The notes: generated by a model from the letters alone, not told the origin. 64,000 bases of DNA from Megamerina dolium (GCA_963854835.1 OY978525.1:65180407-65244406), one strand, 5' to 3'; counted from the first letter of the stretch, positions 21,976 to 33,833 are shown. Translations and numbers: made by a program.

Positions 21976-22739
21976 TAGACATTCCATGATAACTAATATC
22001 ACATGGACTACTCATATGTGTATATCAAAAAGTTGCTTTCTCACATTATAGATACATGCATACGAACATGTGGAGTATATCGATAGTGTACAAACGTACA
22101 CACATGGGGTGTGAATATGTTATTGTATGTTATATGTTGGTATGTGGGTAGATTGATATGTGGCTAGTATTAGAAAAATGGTATATAAGCTGCCAGCTAA
22201 CTGAAGGCAATTACTTTTCAGTTGTGAGTCTTGTACCGAGTTGTGAAGTGTTAGCATGTAAGCAATTGTAAAATACTGCGATCCTTACGAGGCTCTCCAG
22301 TATTAGTGTAAAAGTGTTTAATATAAAAGTGTAAAGTAATACCAGAAATAAAGTGAAGACCTAAAAACGCAAGCTTCGTATAATTAACCCTGTTTTATTT
22401 CAGCTAAGTAGTGTCATAGTCTCGAAGGATATTTAGGTGCTGCGAATCTTGTGCGTTAAATCCTTGAGTCTAGCCGTTATGCATTTAGTGAGTGTTGTGG
22501 AAAAATAGTACACAACACCTCTCCAATCAACAATTCTCCATCTCATTTTGACGTGGACGTTATGAATGCGGAAAAACGCAAAACGACTGCAACTATACAC
22601 GAACACATAGGTAATCTACACATCATTGCACTCATAATTCTCTTTTGCTCTCCTTAACTTTCGCTTATACATATTTCGTAAGGCATATAATAAAATATTA
22701 GACATCTATTGCTCACATATCATCAGTCTCTAAGTGTTT
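21976..22739 (+). other. LTR-like promoter region, no open frame
   Basis: Contains GTATATAAGC (22181-22190) followed by an initiator-like TTTCAGTTG (22216-22224), then AGTGTTTAATATAAAAGTG and an AAATAAAG signal near 22350. This spacing fits the U3-R part of an insect LTR on the plus strand. No matching LTR or coding part was found for it, and the decayed gypsy pol next to it runs on the other strand. Confidence 0.4.
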
Positions 22740-24960
22740 GCGAATTTCGGAGATGGTTGCATCACGACGCTGTGCAATTTGTAATTGAAAATCTAAATCA
22801 GCTTCAGTGATATAAGCTACCAATCAATTCTGCTCAGTGCATCAACATGCCCCATTCATATACCCGGGCGCTGCACTACTGAATAATTATAATTCTCTAA
22901 TAGATTATAGCTAATGTTTCTAACTCATAACTATGCATTTTGGACAGTGTCCATAGTAGGACACTGGGTGAAAATACCATCAGATTATTTTTGCATCACC
23001 ACTGCACCGAATCCGCTGGAACTTGCATCACAATGCTACTTAGTTTCATAAGTAGGGTTATAAATTGCCAGCACGGGAGATTCAACCAATTATTGCTTCA
23101 AGGTAAGGAAAGCTTGTCTGCATTCCTCAGATAATTCATAGTGGCTATCTTTCTTTAGTAACTGGGTGATCGGTTATGCAATTCGGGAAAAATTTAACAC
23201 AAATCGTCGAAGTATGAGAATAGTCCACGACAACATCCATTTCTTTACGATTCTTGGGCTCGGCCTGAAGAATTGGCTAAATAGCCTAAGTATTCTAATT
23301 CATATACCCAAATTTACAAATTTTCAGTTGAATCTTTAATCCATATTAGTGTAATATGGACAAAAGTTTACCTAAGATACGTAAGTGTGATTCTTAATCA
23401 GCCGTCGCAATTAAAATTTCATCCATAAAGACCACGATTAACCCATTTTCAATTAATTAATTTGTCCAAGATTCGAAAAACAAACGTCTAAAATTCTGCA
23501 GGATCATTACATAAACCGAAAGCTAAATACAAGTATTCATACTGGCCGTCAAGGGTAACAAAAGCAGTGTATATCACTGAATCAGGGTACTCGATGATAC
23601 GCATTTTTTAAATCTATTATCGAGAAATATTTTCCCCCAAATGGTCGATACAGTCTTCAATATGTGTAGTTAGGTAATAGTCACGTAAAGTGATTTGATT
23701 TAGGTGTCGATAATCTACACATTTTAGGATTCTACCATCCTTTTTCCGTACAGGTGCTATGGCATAAGGGGAGTGACTCGGCATCAGCAAACAGTTGTTC
23801 TACAGTTTTTCTAACCTCTAATCGCTCATAGTATAAGAGACGTCGGGGTTTACAGAAGATTGGTGTGTCATGTTTCAGGCTTATTTTCACCCCATAATCT
23901 AGGGGTTCTATCATTTCTCTCGGCAGATAATTTTCTTTAATAATTTGTTCGACTTCAGTTTTTTATTTAGAGATGCGTTTATATGAAAAGTTGAATCAAT
24001 TTCAGTTTCAACTACATACACAAATATTCAAGAGTTCACAAGTATCACAAGGTCATTCTTTGTTTTTTTCTGAGAGTATTCTCAATAATTAAAAAAATGC
24101 TTCAGTGAGTTCAGGTTGTATGTCAGATACATCAGTGGTTTTATTAGGATTCTCAAGTCTATCTACAGTATATTTTATATTCGTTTAAATTTTATTAATT
24201 TAGTATTAGCTCTTTGGAGAAAATTACAACCTGACAGTAATGATACAAACATACAATTATCACGTATTACTAGTAATTCATTAAGTGTTATTTGTCCGCA
24301 GTGTTTGATTGCACCTCGATTCTTCCGAAAGACATCAGTTCTATATTCCCTATTTCCTTTTAGTTTTGTGCACAGACAACCAGAGAAAATTGATTGTTGA
24401 ATTAGGCTGCCCGAATGGAGAAGAGAAAAAACTTGTCTAAACTCACTGTACGGTGAATTCTTCAACTTAAATGCAACACTTATCAATTCAACGTTCCCAC
24501 TTGCTCAATCAGCACATAAGTCTCGTCGTCAGGGTTAATTTTACCAACAGCAGCGGTATCTGCAGTTCGAGCAGTCATCAGTGCAGGGCAATTACTATAA
24601 ATGTGTGTGAGTGCACCACATTTGAAACATGAACTATCAGGGCGTTTGGGCAAGGGTATTGGCCTTTGAGGTATCCAAAACGTCGGTAATTGAAGCATCG
24701 AGGGTCATCAGGACCAGCTTGTATTGATCGTGATTGGACAGCGGTGGGTGATGTAGACGAGAGTGTATTTGTGTACATCTATTTCGTATTTGTGTATTGC
24801 AGAAAAACCTCTCAGTGCCCTCCATCAGTCGTGGACAAGCCACAAAATGCATTAGATAACTGTCAAAATAAACACGCGTTTTATATATCTCGGAACAACT
24901 TCTTTACATCGTAATTGTCGTCTGCATTAAATTTTGCGACCATCGATTCAATCACGCTGA
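22740..24960 (-). pseudogene. CsRn1/Kabuki-like Ty3/gypsy remnant (gag zinc knuckles, protease, RT, RNase H)
   Basis: Minus-strand order: two degenerate zinc knuckles (CFNYRRFGYLKGQYPCP near 24690 and CFKCGALTHIYSNCPAL near 24600); a protease-like block near 24400 (SIFSGCLCTKLKG); the RT start DTPIFCKPRRLLYYERLEVR (23732-23914); GGKYFSIIDLKNAYRV and FVTLDGQYEYLYLAFGLCND (about 23530-23640); a VFMDEILIATAD box where the second catalytic Asp is Glu (near 23420); LEYLGYL; then the RNase H start YELSEECRQAFLTLKQ and HCDASSSGFGAVVMQK (23130-22990). It is heavily broken and is the oldest-looking LTR element here. Confidence 0.75.
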
Positions 24961-25875
24961 CATCAGTAAATTTATTCGGACAAAAATTTTTTAATTTTTC
25001 GTTAGTTAGCAAATTTTACCATATACTCATATAGGTCGCGGTAAACGAAAATGTATATAAAATCTAAATAAACTCGCCCCATTGTTTCGACAATTTTGAA
25101 TTTTGTAAAAATGTAATGCATGTTCATTAATGCTGTCAAAAAAATTAATTTACCCCTGGGGACGAACATAAAGTCGTTGAAATTTTCATTCAATTTTTTA
25201 TACATTTGTTTTAAATCGTAAGAAATTATAGCATATGAAAGAATTAAAGTATATAAAATTATCTATCCAACGAATGAACTAAATCGGACCAGTAGAACCC
25301 GAGATATTGAAATTAAGGTATCATAGAAATTAACAAAATGCCACTTTTCAAAAATTTGACCTAACGGTATTACGTTAAAAAAAATTTTCGGAAGCAATTA
25401 TTAAAAAAAAACTTTTCGACCGATTTAAAATAGTCAAATATTTTTTGCCAAATACGTGAGATTTAAAAAGAATGACACTTATATGGCTAAAACTCAAATC
25501 GTGGTTCTGATGAAGTTGAGTTATAGCCGTTGTTTTTTTCTGATCAGGTGACGAAAGGCGTAGCCTGATTGCATCCTCTTTATCAGCCATTATCTCGTAA
25601 TGACCCATATCAGTATACTAACTGCTTTTCTGTTAAACGCTGGTTGATTCTAGACCGTTTTATGTGTGTAAGTCAGTTAGTAGCATACCACTAAGCGGAT
25701 GTCAGATTCTCTTCTGACGACCGATTTGTGTCTTTCCTCCAAAGCTAGAAGGAAAAAGTTATAAAACACCATACTCTGAAAATTTAATACACTTTTGGGC
25801 AGGGCTAATGACCGTGTGTGTGATAATTTAAAGATGGAGTGTTGCTTCTTTACCAATTTTATTTTCTTTTCACAG
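24961..25875. other. No gene recognised; likely intron upstream of a host exon
   Basis: A+T-rich, without element motifs. Its right end is a polypyrimidine run and CACAG acceptor (25860-25875) in front of the exon at 25876, so at least the last part is probably intron. Confidence 0.45.
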
Positions 25876-25967
25876 TTTTCCGTGCTGGCGAGCAAGGCCG
25901 GTTTTGGTATGCCGTTTTAGGTGGCTCTCTAGAAGTAAGATATCATGTTTCTGACACAGATGGCAAG
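25876..25967 (+). CDS. Host exon: part of a cyclic-nucleotide-binding domain (Epac-like)
   Basis: The 92-bp open segment encodes FRAGEQGRFWYAVLGGSLEV, then RYHVSDTDGK. The G-x-x-G-x-x-WYAVL-x-GSL-x-V pattern is the beta-barrel core of cyclic-nucleotide-binding domains, and WYAVL-GSL is closest to the first such domain of Epac (cAMP-activated Rap exchange factors). It is bounded by a strong acceptor (TTTTCTTTTCACAG, ending 25875) and a consensus donor (AAG|GTAAGTG at 25968). Exon phase: two bases complete a codon begun in the previous exon. Neighbouring exons were not found in the window. Another protein with the same domain is possible. Confidence 0.5.
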
Positions 25968-26903
25968 GTAAGTGTATACGACTTTTTTCCAATATCAAGT
26001 CAGCAATGTTATCATGAGTTGCTGATTGTGTAACATACTAGTGGTATTCACGGAGTAGAGCCAATAATCAAACATAATTTTTTACAACGTGGCATATTTA
26101 CTAAAGAGCTACAACATGATGATGATGAATCTTCCTAACTATAAAATAATAAATTTTCATAAATATTTTATTCGGCACTCATATTTTAATTTTTTCTAAT
26201 TATCGAGCTGTTACTTATCGATACCTTTTAATATAAACTACAAAAATAGTATAATTAAAAAATTTAAATGGAAAATTGTTGGAACTAAATTATTTCACTA
26301 TTTGTGAAACCTATATATTAAGTGCGTTCCAGTGATGGGCGAGCCACTTCACGCGTGAAGGTTATCTGTATTTTGTCTTTACACAGCCACGAGCATACCA
26401 GCACAGGAGAGTATTCAGTTAGTGTCGAACATTCATGCGGTAATGTTGTGCTCGCGCTTGCTTTGTTACATATGTGTGACATTGAATTAGAGTATGCTTC
26501 TGCTTATGATAGAGACATCACACAATTCCCTCCCTCCACTATACCTTATGCAAAATATAATAGTATGAGTGTGTCCATTACTAATATAGACACATACACC
26601 GCTAAAACACAGGAAATACAACTGATTAATTGTTTGCGCCTTGACAACACTGATTTTGTGTTGACAGTTTCAAAAATATGTTAGCAAATAAACTGACAAA
26701 ATAGAAAATAATAAAATTAACAAAAAAATTTGCGCGTACAGCAGCGTATCCGTGATAGAAGTAAAACTTCGTAAAAAACCCAAATCAGCCATTGACACCA
26801 CCTTGTATGAATTCACCTAGCAAATATTTCGTAAGTGGTTTGAGGAGACCCAAATCTGAAAAGTTTTTTAAAGCTTCAGATCACGCACTTCAATTTAATA
26901 TAT
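25968..26903. other. Intron-like sequence, no element recognised
   Basis: A short open stretch near 26040-26138 (HNFLQRGIFTKELQHDDDES then stop) could be the end of an old transposase but matches nothing known to me. CAGTGATGGGC at 26333 resembles an hAT terminus without a partner. ATAT at 26900-26903 is the left flank of the inverted gypsy structure. Confidence 0.4.
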
Positions 26904-27350
26904 TGTTACGTTTTTATCCTGTGAGCGTTTAATTCTATTTGAATTACCTTGTTCGATCACTGGATTCTGTTGATAATAACTGCAACACCTTTTTTATACA
27001 ACTATATACAGCAACAATTTATTTAATAATCTCTATGTACAATCAACTCTGCTTACAGTCAACTATTTACAATATCACTCAAATGTACTTGCAACTTTTG
27101 CCTGTGTATCGATGTTTCTGCAATCACGTTCGGGATCAAATTGATTCTCACTTCTCAACACTGGCTCTATTTATACTCTGTTGGCAACACCCCAGAATCT
27201 TCCTTTATCGTAGTCGAGATTCTTCTCTTTCTTTCTCGTTGGCTTGTTCTGATTATCGCTTATTTCTGTTTGTTGACATTCATTTCGATGCTGCCAACAT
27301 TCGTGTCAGTCACAACAGTGATGAGTAACCAACCATCGATACTCGTTACA
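26904..27350 (-). repeat. LTR of left B arm
   Basis: 447 bp, reverse complement of the family B LTR. Its U3 (right side, up to the TATA region near 27170) appears identical to the LTRs at 21197 and 33377. Its R-U5 (26904 to about 27125) differs from them at about twenty positions and lacks a 6-bp insertion. A reversed polypurine tract follows at 27351-27363. Confidence 0.92.
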
Positions 27351-27400
27351 CTGCCTCCTCTTAACCTTGTTCGTCCCGAACAAGTTTTTATACTTCTCGC

Positions 27401-28560
27401 TCAATATGGCGCAAGTCGCTCCAAGTGAACTACTTTAAACTTTGCTCTTTTATTCCAGGCACGTTGAATACGATACACTACGTCATTTATCTTTGCTATA
27501 ATCTCATATGGTCCGTCCCAAAGAGTCTGTAGTTTAGGGGACGGGCCTTTCTTTCGTTGTGGATTATGAAGCATTACAAGCTCTCCTTCATACAACCCTT
27601 TTGAATTTGCTTTCCAGGCCAGGTATGACCTTCATCTTATCGCTTTTCATCTGCGATCGGTCTCTGATGAACTGATACAACTGTTCCCGCTTTTTGTTAG
27701 TGTAGTTACCTTCGGTTGATCACGTTGGTGTTACGACTCCAAAATTTAAATGAGCTGGCAGTCTTAACTCGTTTCCAAAAATTGCCATTGTCGGTGTAGC
27801 ATGAGTAACATTGGTATATGTGCATCCCAGTCTCTTTGGTATTTATCTACTACTTTTCTCAAATATTCCTCCAAGGTACGGTTAAATCGTTCTACTATGC
27901 CATCAGATTGCTAATGCAATGGTGTTGTACGACTTTTGTTTATACCCAACATACGGCACATCTCTTGGAATACAACTGATTCGAAATTTCGAACTTGGTC
28001 TGAGTGTAACTCCAGCGGTACACCAAAACGAGTAATCCATTGGTTGACGAATACATCCGCAACTGTACTAGCTTCTTGATTTGGAATGGGGTATACTTCA
28101 GGCCATTTACTGAAGAAATCAATAACCACCAGAACGTACTTGTTTCGGGCGTTGCTTATTGGAAATGGCCCAGCTATGTCCATAGCAATTCGCTCAAATG
28201 GAGCACCCACGGTATATTGGTGCATCTTACCTCGACTTTTTTTAGTGCACATTGCTTACACTTCCGAATCCAATCAGCGACATGGTCATGACATCCAACC
28301 CAATAAAATCGTTTCTTTATTTTCTCGACGGTTTTGGCGATGCCCAAATGCCCTCTACTGGGGGCATTGTGATACTCAGCTATCACTTCCTTTATTCTTG
28401 CCTTGGGTACCACTAGAAGATCATTAGTGATTTTTCCATCTTCACTTTCCCATGCTCGGAATAAACATCCGTCTCGTAAGTGCAGGCTTTGCCACTGCGC
28501 CCAGTATGCCTTTGCTATTGGACTCTCAGTAGCCATCTCTTGCCAATCTGGACGCATACC
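27401..28560 (-). pseudogene. Integrase of left B arm
   Basis: Minus strand: zinc-binding region NAPSRGHLGIAKTVEKIKKR ... CKQCA (28174-28557), core FERIAMDIAGPFPI, PNQEASTVADVFVNQW, FGVPLELHSDQ with the second core aspartate, then an in-frame TAG near 27917 and the C-terminal GPY/F module (27401-27595). The 16-bp deletion after CKQC (near 28245) and the later deletion (near 27795) shift or shorten the frame. Both are shared with the right arm. Confidence 0.88.
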
Positions 28561-29780
28561 CGCTCCTTGTATTCCGTAAGCTTTACGAGATCTGGGTCGT
28601 TCCGTTGATCTTCTTCAACTCGTTCGGTGGTCCATTCTTCCGGCAATATATTCGTGAATCGTATGCCAACAATGTGCTCCTGGCTTTCCACTCGAGAACA
28701 ATGTTTACATTCCATTTTGCAAGGACGACGAGATAGAGCATCCGCGTTGCCGTGATGTCCTCCTTTACGATGTTCGATCGTAAAATCATAACTCTGCAGC
28801 CTTTCAATCCAGCGCGCCAATTGTCCTTCTGGGTTTTTGTATTGTAATAACCACCTTAGCGCTGCGTGGTCAGTTCGTAGATAAAATGACTGACCGTACA
28901 AGTATTTATGGAAACACTTTACACATTCCAGTATTACGAGCAACTCTCTTCGAGTGACACAGTAGTTTCTATCTGGCTTCGACAGAATTTTACAGTAGTA
29001 TGATATTACTTTTTCTTGCCCATCTATGATCTGAGAGAGCACACCACCTATTCCATAGCCACTCGCATCTGTGTCCAATACAAACTTTTGACCAGGTACT
29101 GGATACGCTAATACTGGTGCTGAACACACAAATGGTTTGTTTTTTCTTGTTAACTCATGCAGACTGCTGGCGATGTTTGCAAATCCAGGAACAAATCGTC
29201 TATAGTAGGTGCATAAGCCTAGGAAGCTTCTTAACTCTTGAAGATTCGACGGAATAGGCCATTCTTGTACTGCTGCTCCTTTCTCCTCGTCGGTATGTAC
29301 CCCTTCTGTTGTTACTTTATGACCAAGATATTTAACTTCTCTCCTGAAGAGTGAACACTTTTTTATATTCAGTTTAAGCCCAGCTGATTGTATACGCTCA
29401 AATTCTTCTTTCAACTTTTCCAGGTGGTCGTTAAATCTTTTCCCATAACGATAATGTCATCGAGGTACACCAAGCACGTTTTCCAGTGTAGTCCTCTGAG
29501 TACACGCTCCATCAGACGTTCGAAAGTAGCTGGAGCAATGCATAAGCCAAATGGCGTCACTGTAAATTGCCATAGTACATCGCCAATACTGAAAGCTGTT
29601 TTCTCTTTGTCCTCCTTACCAAGTTCCACTTGCCAGTAGCCACTTTGCAAATCAAGAGTTGAGAACCACTTTGCACCAGATAGCGTGTCCAGAGTGTCAT
29701 CGATTCTTGGCAGTGGATAGCTGTCTTTTTTCGTAATATCATTTAGATTTTTGTAATCCACGCAGAATCTAATCCTTCTT
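28515..29780 (-). pseudogene. Reverse transcriptase and RNase H of left B arm
   Basis: RT: DYKNLNDITKKDSYPLPRID, WFSTLDLQSGYWQVEL, VTPFGLCIAPATFERL and the catalytic LVYLDDIIVM (29411-29761). The frame changes at about 29410, then FLGLCTYYRRFVPGFANIAS, VLDTDASGYGIGGVLSQ, RRELLVILECVKCFHKYLYG, YLRTDHAALRWLLQY and HHGNADALSRRP (RNase H, 28515-29414). Relative to the right arm it lacks about 55 bp at the KPFVxW position near 29123. It is otherwise near-identical to the right arm. Confidence 0.9.
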
Positions 29781-29804
29781 CTTTACCAGCACAACTGGTG
29801 AACT

Positions 29805-31190
29805 CTATGGACACGCTGATGGTTCAATAACACCTTGCATATCGAAAATCAGCATAATGGCTTCGTCTCTTTTGGCCAAGGGAACTTGTCGGGGTGCTTG
29901 ACGAATTGGTCTAGAATCACCGGTGTCAAAGTTATGTTTCACGATGGTTGTTCGTCTTTCAGTTTTTCTAAGTGAGGAAAGTATTGAAATATACTTCTCC
30001 AATAGTTGTAAAGCCTTTTCTTTTTTGCTGTTTGGTAAGCACGCCTGCCCATTCTTCCATCTTCCATTCCGATCTAACAGTTCCTGATCTTCCACTTTCT
30101 ATCGACGAACCCTTTTCGCAGTCTACTACGGCAGTAACTTCCTGGCAATAACCAATCACCATTCCTTTCTTCACAACTGTGGATGTATTAGTTGGATTTA
30201 ATATTCACACCGGTACTATTCCATTTTCTTTAGGTTCCACTAACGTCCTACCAAGTATGATGTTTTTATTTGGTATTTATTTGTCGGCTTCCACTACCCA
30301 CAACTTGCCTGTCCATTAAAGGCTAAAACCTCTTTACCAAATCGCTCTTGATTATAGAATGTGATGCACCAGTATCCAGGGTTAACATGAATTGCATATT
30401 GTCCAATTTTCCATCAATAGTCAAGCTGCTTGGCACACGCTGTAGTTGTGAAATGTGAATGATGGGGCAACCCACTGTTGGAGTCAGTTCACTTCCCGCT
30501 GAACTGACTCGATTTAGTTTATCTTATTCTCCTTCTTTTGTCTTCCTGGAGAATTCGATCTTGATCGCTTTCGTCGTAGACGGCAGTCACGCGCCATATG
30601 TCCTGGTTTGTCGCAAATGAAGCAATTACCAGTAAATTTGTTTTCGCGTCGACCTGTTGTTCTTCCTTCAGGCTACACTACAGACTTGAATGCTTGACAC
30701 ACTGCTTCAACCAGATCCGCTGTTTCTAGTTGGCGTACCCGTGGCATTGGTCGACACATCAAACTGGCGGCTTCAAACGTCAAGGCACTACTGACTGTTT
30801 CGGCATATGCATTCCTTGGTGAAATGACTAGGGCACGCTTTGTCTCTCCATCACGTATGCTATCTATGAAAGCCTCTATTTTGATTTTTTCGACGAACTC
30901 TTCCGAATTACCGGAGAACACTAGATGACATAAGCGCTCAATATCTTAAGCAAATTCCTGAAGGCTCTCATTACTCCGTTGCACTCGCGATCTCAATTCC
31001 ACTCGATGTAATTGACTCTTATATTCATTTCCATATTTGATTGGTAGCTCAGGAACCATTTGTAATACTTCGGAAGCATTACCTTTTAATGCGACTATTA
31101 AAGCAGCAGTCTTGTCGCTATCACCCCATTGATTTTTTGAAGCTGTCGTCTGGAATTGAACCTTGAAGATATTGAATGGCGTGCTTCCGT
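29805..31190 (-). pseudogene. Gag, protease and RT start of left B arm
   Basis: Gag (31190-30670): FDGSTPFNIFKVQFQTTASK, then VALKGNASEVLQMVPEL and a capsid C-terminal-like segment, with an in-frame stop near 30943. A stop precedes the zinc knuckle CFICDKPGHMARDC (near 30620), followed by a basic Arg/Ser stretch. Protease active site LDTGASH near 30360-30380. The pre-RT segment ends RPIRQAPRQVPLAKRDEA (29805-30095). The 5' LTR and primer site are absent because the right arm starts here. Confidence 0.82.
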
Positions 31191-31195
31191 CAAAT

Positions 31196-32302
31196 ATGGC
31201 AATTTACAGTGACTCCATTTGGCTTATGCATTGCTCCAGCTATTTTCGAACGTCTGATGGAGCGTGTACTCAGAGGACTACACTGGAAAACGTGCTTGGT
31301 GTACCTCGATGACATTATCGTTATGGGAAAAGATTTAACGACCACCTGGAAAAGTTGAAAGAAGTATTTGAGCGTATACAATCAGCTGGGCTTAAACTGA
31401 ATATGAAAAAGTGTTCACTCTTCAGGCGAGAAGTTAAATATCTTGGTCATAAAGTAACAACAGAAGGGGTACATACCGACGAGGAGAAAGGAGCAGCAGT
31501 ACAAGAATGGCCTATTCCGTCGAATCTTCAAGAGTTAAGAAGCTTCCTAGGCTTATGCACCTACTATAGACGATTTGTTCCTGGATTTGCAAACATCGCC
31601 AGCAGTCTGCATGAGTTAACAAGAAAGAACAAACCATTTGTGTGGGGCGAGGAATAACAGGAAGCATTCGAACAGCTGAAAGAAAAACTCTGTTCAGCAC
31701 CAGTATTAGCGTATCCAGTACCTGGTCAAAAGTTTGTATTGGACACAGATGCGAGTGGCTATGGAATAGGTGGTGTGCTCTCTCAGATCATAGATGGGCA
31801 AGAAAAAGTAATATCATACTACTGTAAAATTCTGTCGAAGCCAGATAGAAACTACTGTGTCACTCGAAGAGAGTTGCTCGTAATACTGGAATGTGTAAAG
31901 TGTTTCCATAAATACTTGTACGGTCAGTCATTTTATCTACGAACTGACCACGCAGCGCTAAGGTGGTTATTACAATACAAAAACCCAGAAGGACAATTGG
32001 CGCGCTGGATTGAAAGGCTGCAGAGTTATGATTTTACGATCGAACATCGTAAAGGAGGACATCACGGCAACGCGGATGCTCTATCTCGTCGTCCTTGCAA
32101 AATGGAATGTAAACATTGTTCTCGAGTGGAAAGCCAGGAGCACATTGTTGGCATACGATTCACGAATATATTGCCGGAAGAATGGACCACCGAACGAGTT
32201 GAAGAAGATCAACGGAACGACCCAGATCTCGTAAAGCTTACGGAATACAAGGAGCGGGTATGCGTCCAGATTGGCAAGAGATGGCTACTGAGAGTCCAAT
32301 AG
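31196..32302 (+). pseudogene. Reverse transcriptase (partial) and RNase H of right B arm
   Basis: Starts abruptly mid-RT (WQFTVTPFGLCIAPAI) with the LVYLDDIIVM box at 31295-31325, then the same frame change as the left arm. An in-frame TAA lies at 31656. RNase H is otherwise intact, with TDASGYGIGG, YLRTDHAALRW and NADALSRRP, and identical protein wording to the left arm across about 185 residues. Confidence 0.9.
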
Positions 32303-33338
32303 CAAAGGCATACTGGGCGCAGTGGCAAAGCCTGCACTTACGAGACGGATGTTTATTCCGAGCATGGGAAAGTGAAGATGGAAAAATCACTAATGATCCT
32401 CTAGTGGTACCCAAGGCAAGAATAAAGGAAGTGATAGCTGAGTATCACAATGCCCCCAGTAGAGGGCATTTGGGCATCGCCAAAACCGTCGAGAAAATAA
32501 AGAAACGATTTTATTGGGTTGGATGTCATGACCATGTCGCTGATTGGATTCGGAAGTGTAAGCAATGTGCACTAAGAAAAGTCGAGGTAAGATGCACCAA
32601 TATACCGTGGGTGCTCCATTTGAGCGAATTGCTATGGACATAGCTGGGCCATTTCCAATAAGCAACGCCCGAAACAAGTACGTTCTGGTGGTTATTGATT
32701 ACTTCAGTAAATGGCCTGAAGTATACCCCATTCCAAATCAAGAAGCTAGTACAGTTGCGGATGTATTCGTCAACCAATGGATTACTCGTTTTGGTGTACC
32801 GCTGGAGTTATACTCAGACCAAGGTCGAAATTTCGAATCAGTTGTATTCCAAGAGATGTGCCGTATGTTGGGTATAAACAAAACTCGTACAACACCATTG
32901 CATCAGCAATCTGATGGCATGGTAGAACGATTTAACCGTACCTTGGAGGAATATTTGAGAAAAGTAGTAGATAAATACCAAAGAGACTGGGATGCACATA
33001 TACCAATGTTACTCATGCTACACCGACAATGGCAATTTTTGGAAACGAGTTAAGACTGCCAGCTGATTTAAAATTTGGAGTCGTAACACCAACGTGATGA
33101 ACCGAAGGTAACTATACTAGCGAAAAGCGGGAACAGTTGGATGAAGTACATCAGAGAGCGGTCGCAGATGATAAGCGAAAGGCCTGTCCCCTAAACTACA
33201 GGCTCTTTGGGACGGACCATATGAGATTATAGCAAAGATAAATGACGTAGTGTATCGTATTCAACGTGCCTGGAATAAAAGAGCAAAGTTTAAAGTAGTG
33301 CACTTGGAGCGACTTGCGCCATATCGAGGAGAAGTATA
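32260..33338 (+). pseudogene. Integrase of right B arm
   Basis: Zinc-binding region and core as in the left arm, including both shared deletions. The core has FERIAMDIAGPFPI, FGVPLELYSDQGRNFESVVF and TPLHQQSDGMVERFNRTLEE. It additionally lacks about 110 bp near 33178, just before the GPY/F module, which the left arm keeps. It ends HLERLAPY next to the polypurine tract. Confidence 0.88.
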
Positions 33339-33376
33339 AAAACTTGTTCGGGACGAACAAGGGTAAGAGGAGGCAG

Positions 33377-33829
33377 TGTAACGAGTATCGATGGTTGGTT
33401 ACTCATCACTGTTGTGACTGACACGAATGTTGGCAGCATCGAAATGAATGTCAACAAACAGAAATAAGCGATAATCAGAACAAGCCAACGAGAAAGAAAG
33501 AGAAGAATCTCGACTACGATAAAGGAAGATTCTGGGGTGTTGCCAACAGAGTATAAATAGAGCCAGTGTTGAGAAGTGAGAATCAATCTAATCCCGAACG
33601 TGATTGCGCAAACATCGATACAGAGGCAAAAGTTGCAAGTACATTAAAGTGTTATTGTAAATATTTGATTGTAAGCAGAGTTGATTGTAAATAGAGTTTA
33701 TTAAATAAATTGTTGCTGTATATACAACAGTTGTATAAAATAAGTGTTGCAGTAATTATTAACAGAATTCAGTGATCGAACAAGATTAATTCAAATAGAA
33801 TTAAACGCTCACAGAATAAAAACATAACA
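33377..33829 (+). repeat. LTR of right B arm
   Basis: 453 bp, TGTAACGAG to ATAACA, preceded by GAGGAGGCAG. TATA GTATAAATAG near 33550. Right flank ATAT. Confidence 0.92.
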
Positions 33830-33833
33830 ATAT

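Larger units (their letters stand above)
26904..33829. mobile_element. Head-to-head inverted gypsy B structure with two U5 outer ends
   Basis: Left part 26904-31190 is a B element on the minus strand from 3' LTR through integrase, RT and protease into gag. Right part from about 31196 to 33829 is a B element on the plus strand from mid-RT to 3' LTR. The right part is the reverse complement of the left part from 26904 to about 29575, with the remaining 1.6 kb (RT start, protease, gag) as spacer. Both outer ends are LTR U5 termini, and both are flanked by ATAT (26900-26903, 33830-33833). The arms share three private lesions: a 16-bp deletion in integrase, a deletion of about 36 bp later in integrase, and a 1-bp loss between RNase H and integrase. 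Confidence 0.9.

Noticed and set aside
26333..26370. hAT-like terminus CAGTGATGGGC
   Set aside because: No matching inverted end or 8-bp duplication was found downstream, so a single 11-base match is not enough.
27141..27428. 95-codon frame antisense to the LTR, present identically in three LTRs
   Set aside because: It is conserved only because U3 is identical between the copies; it has no signal, domain or separate conservation, and the diverged solo LTR breaks it.
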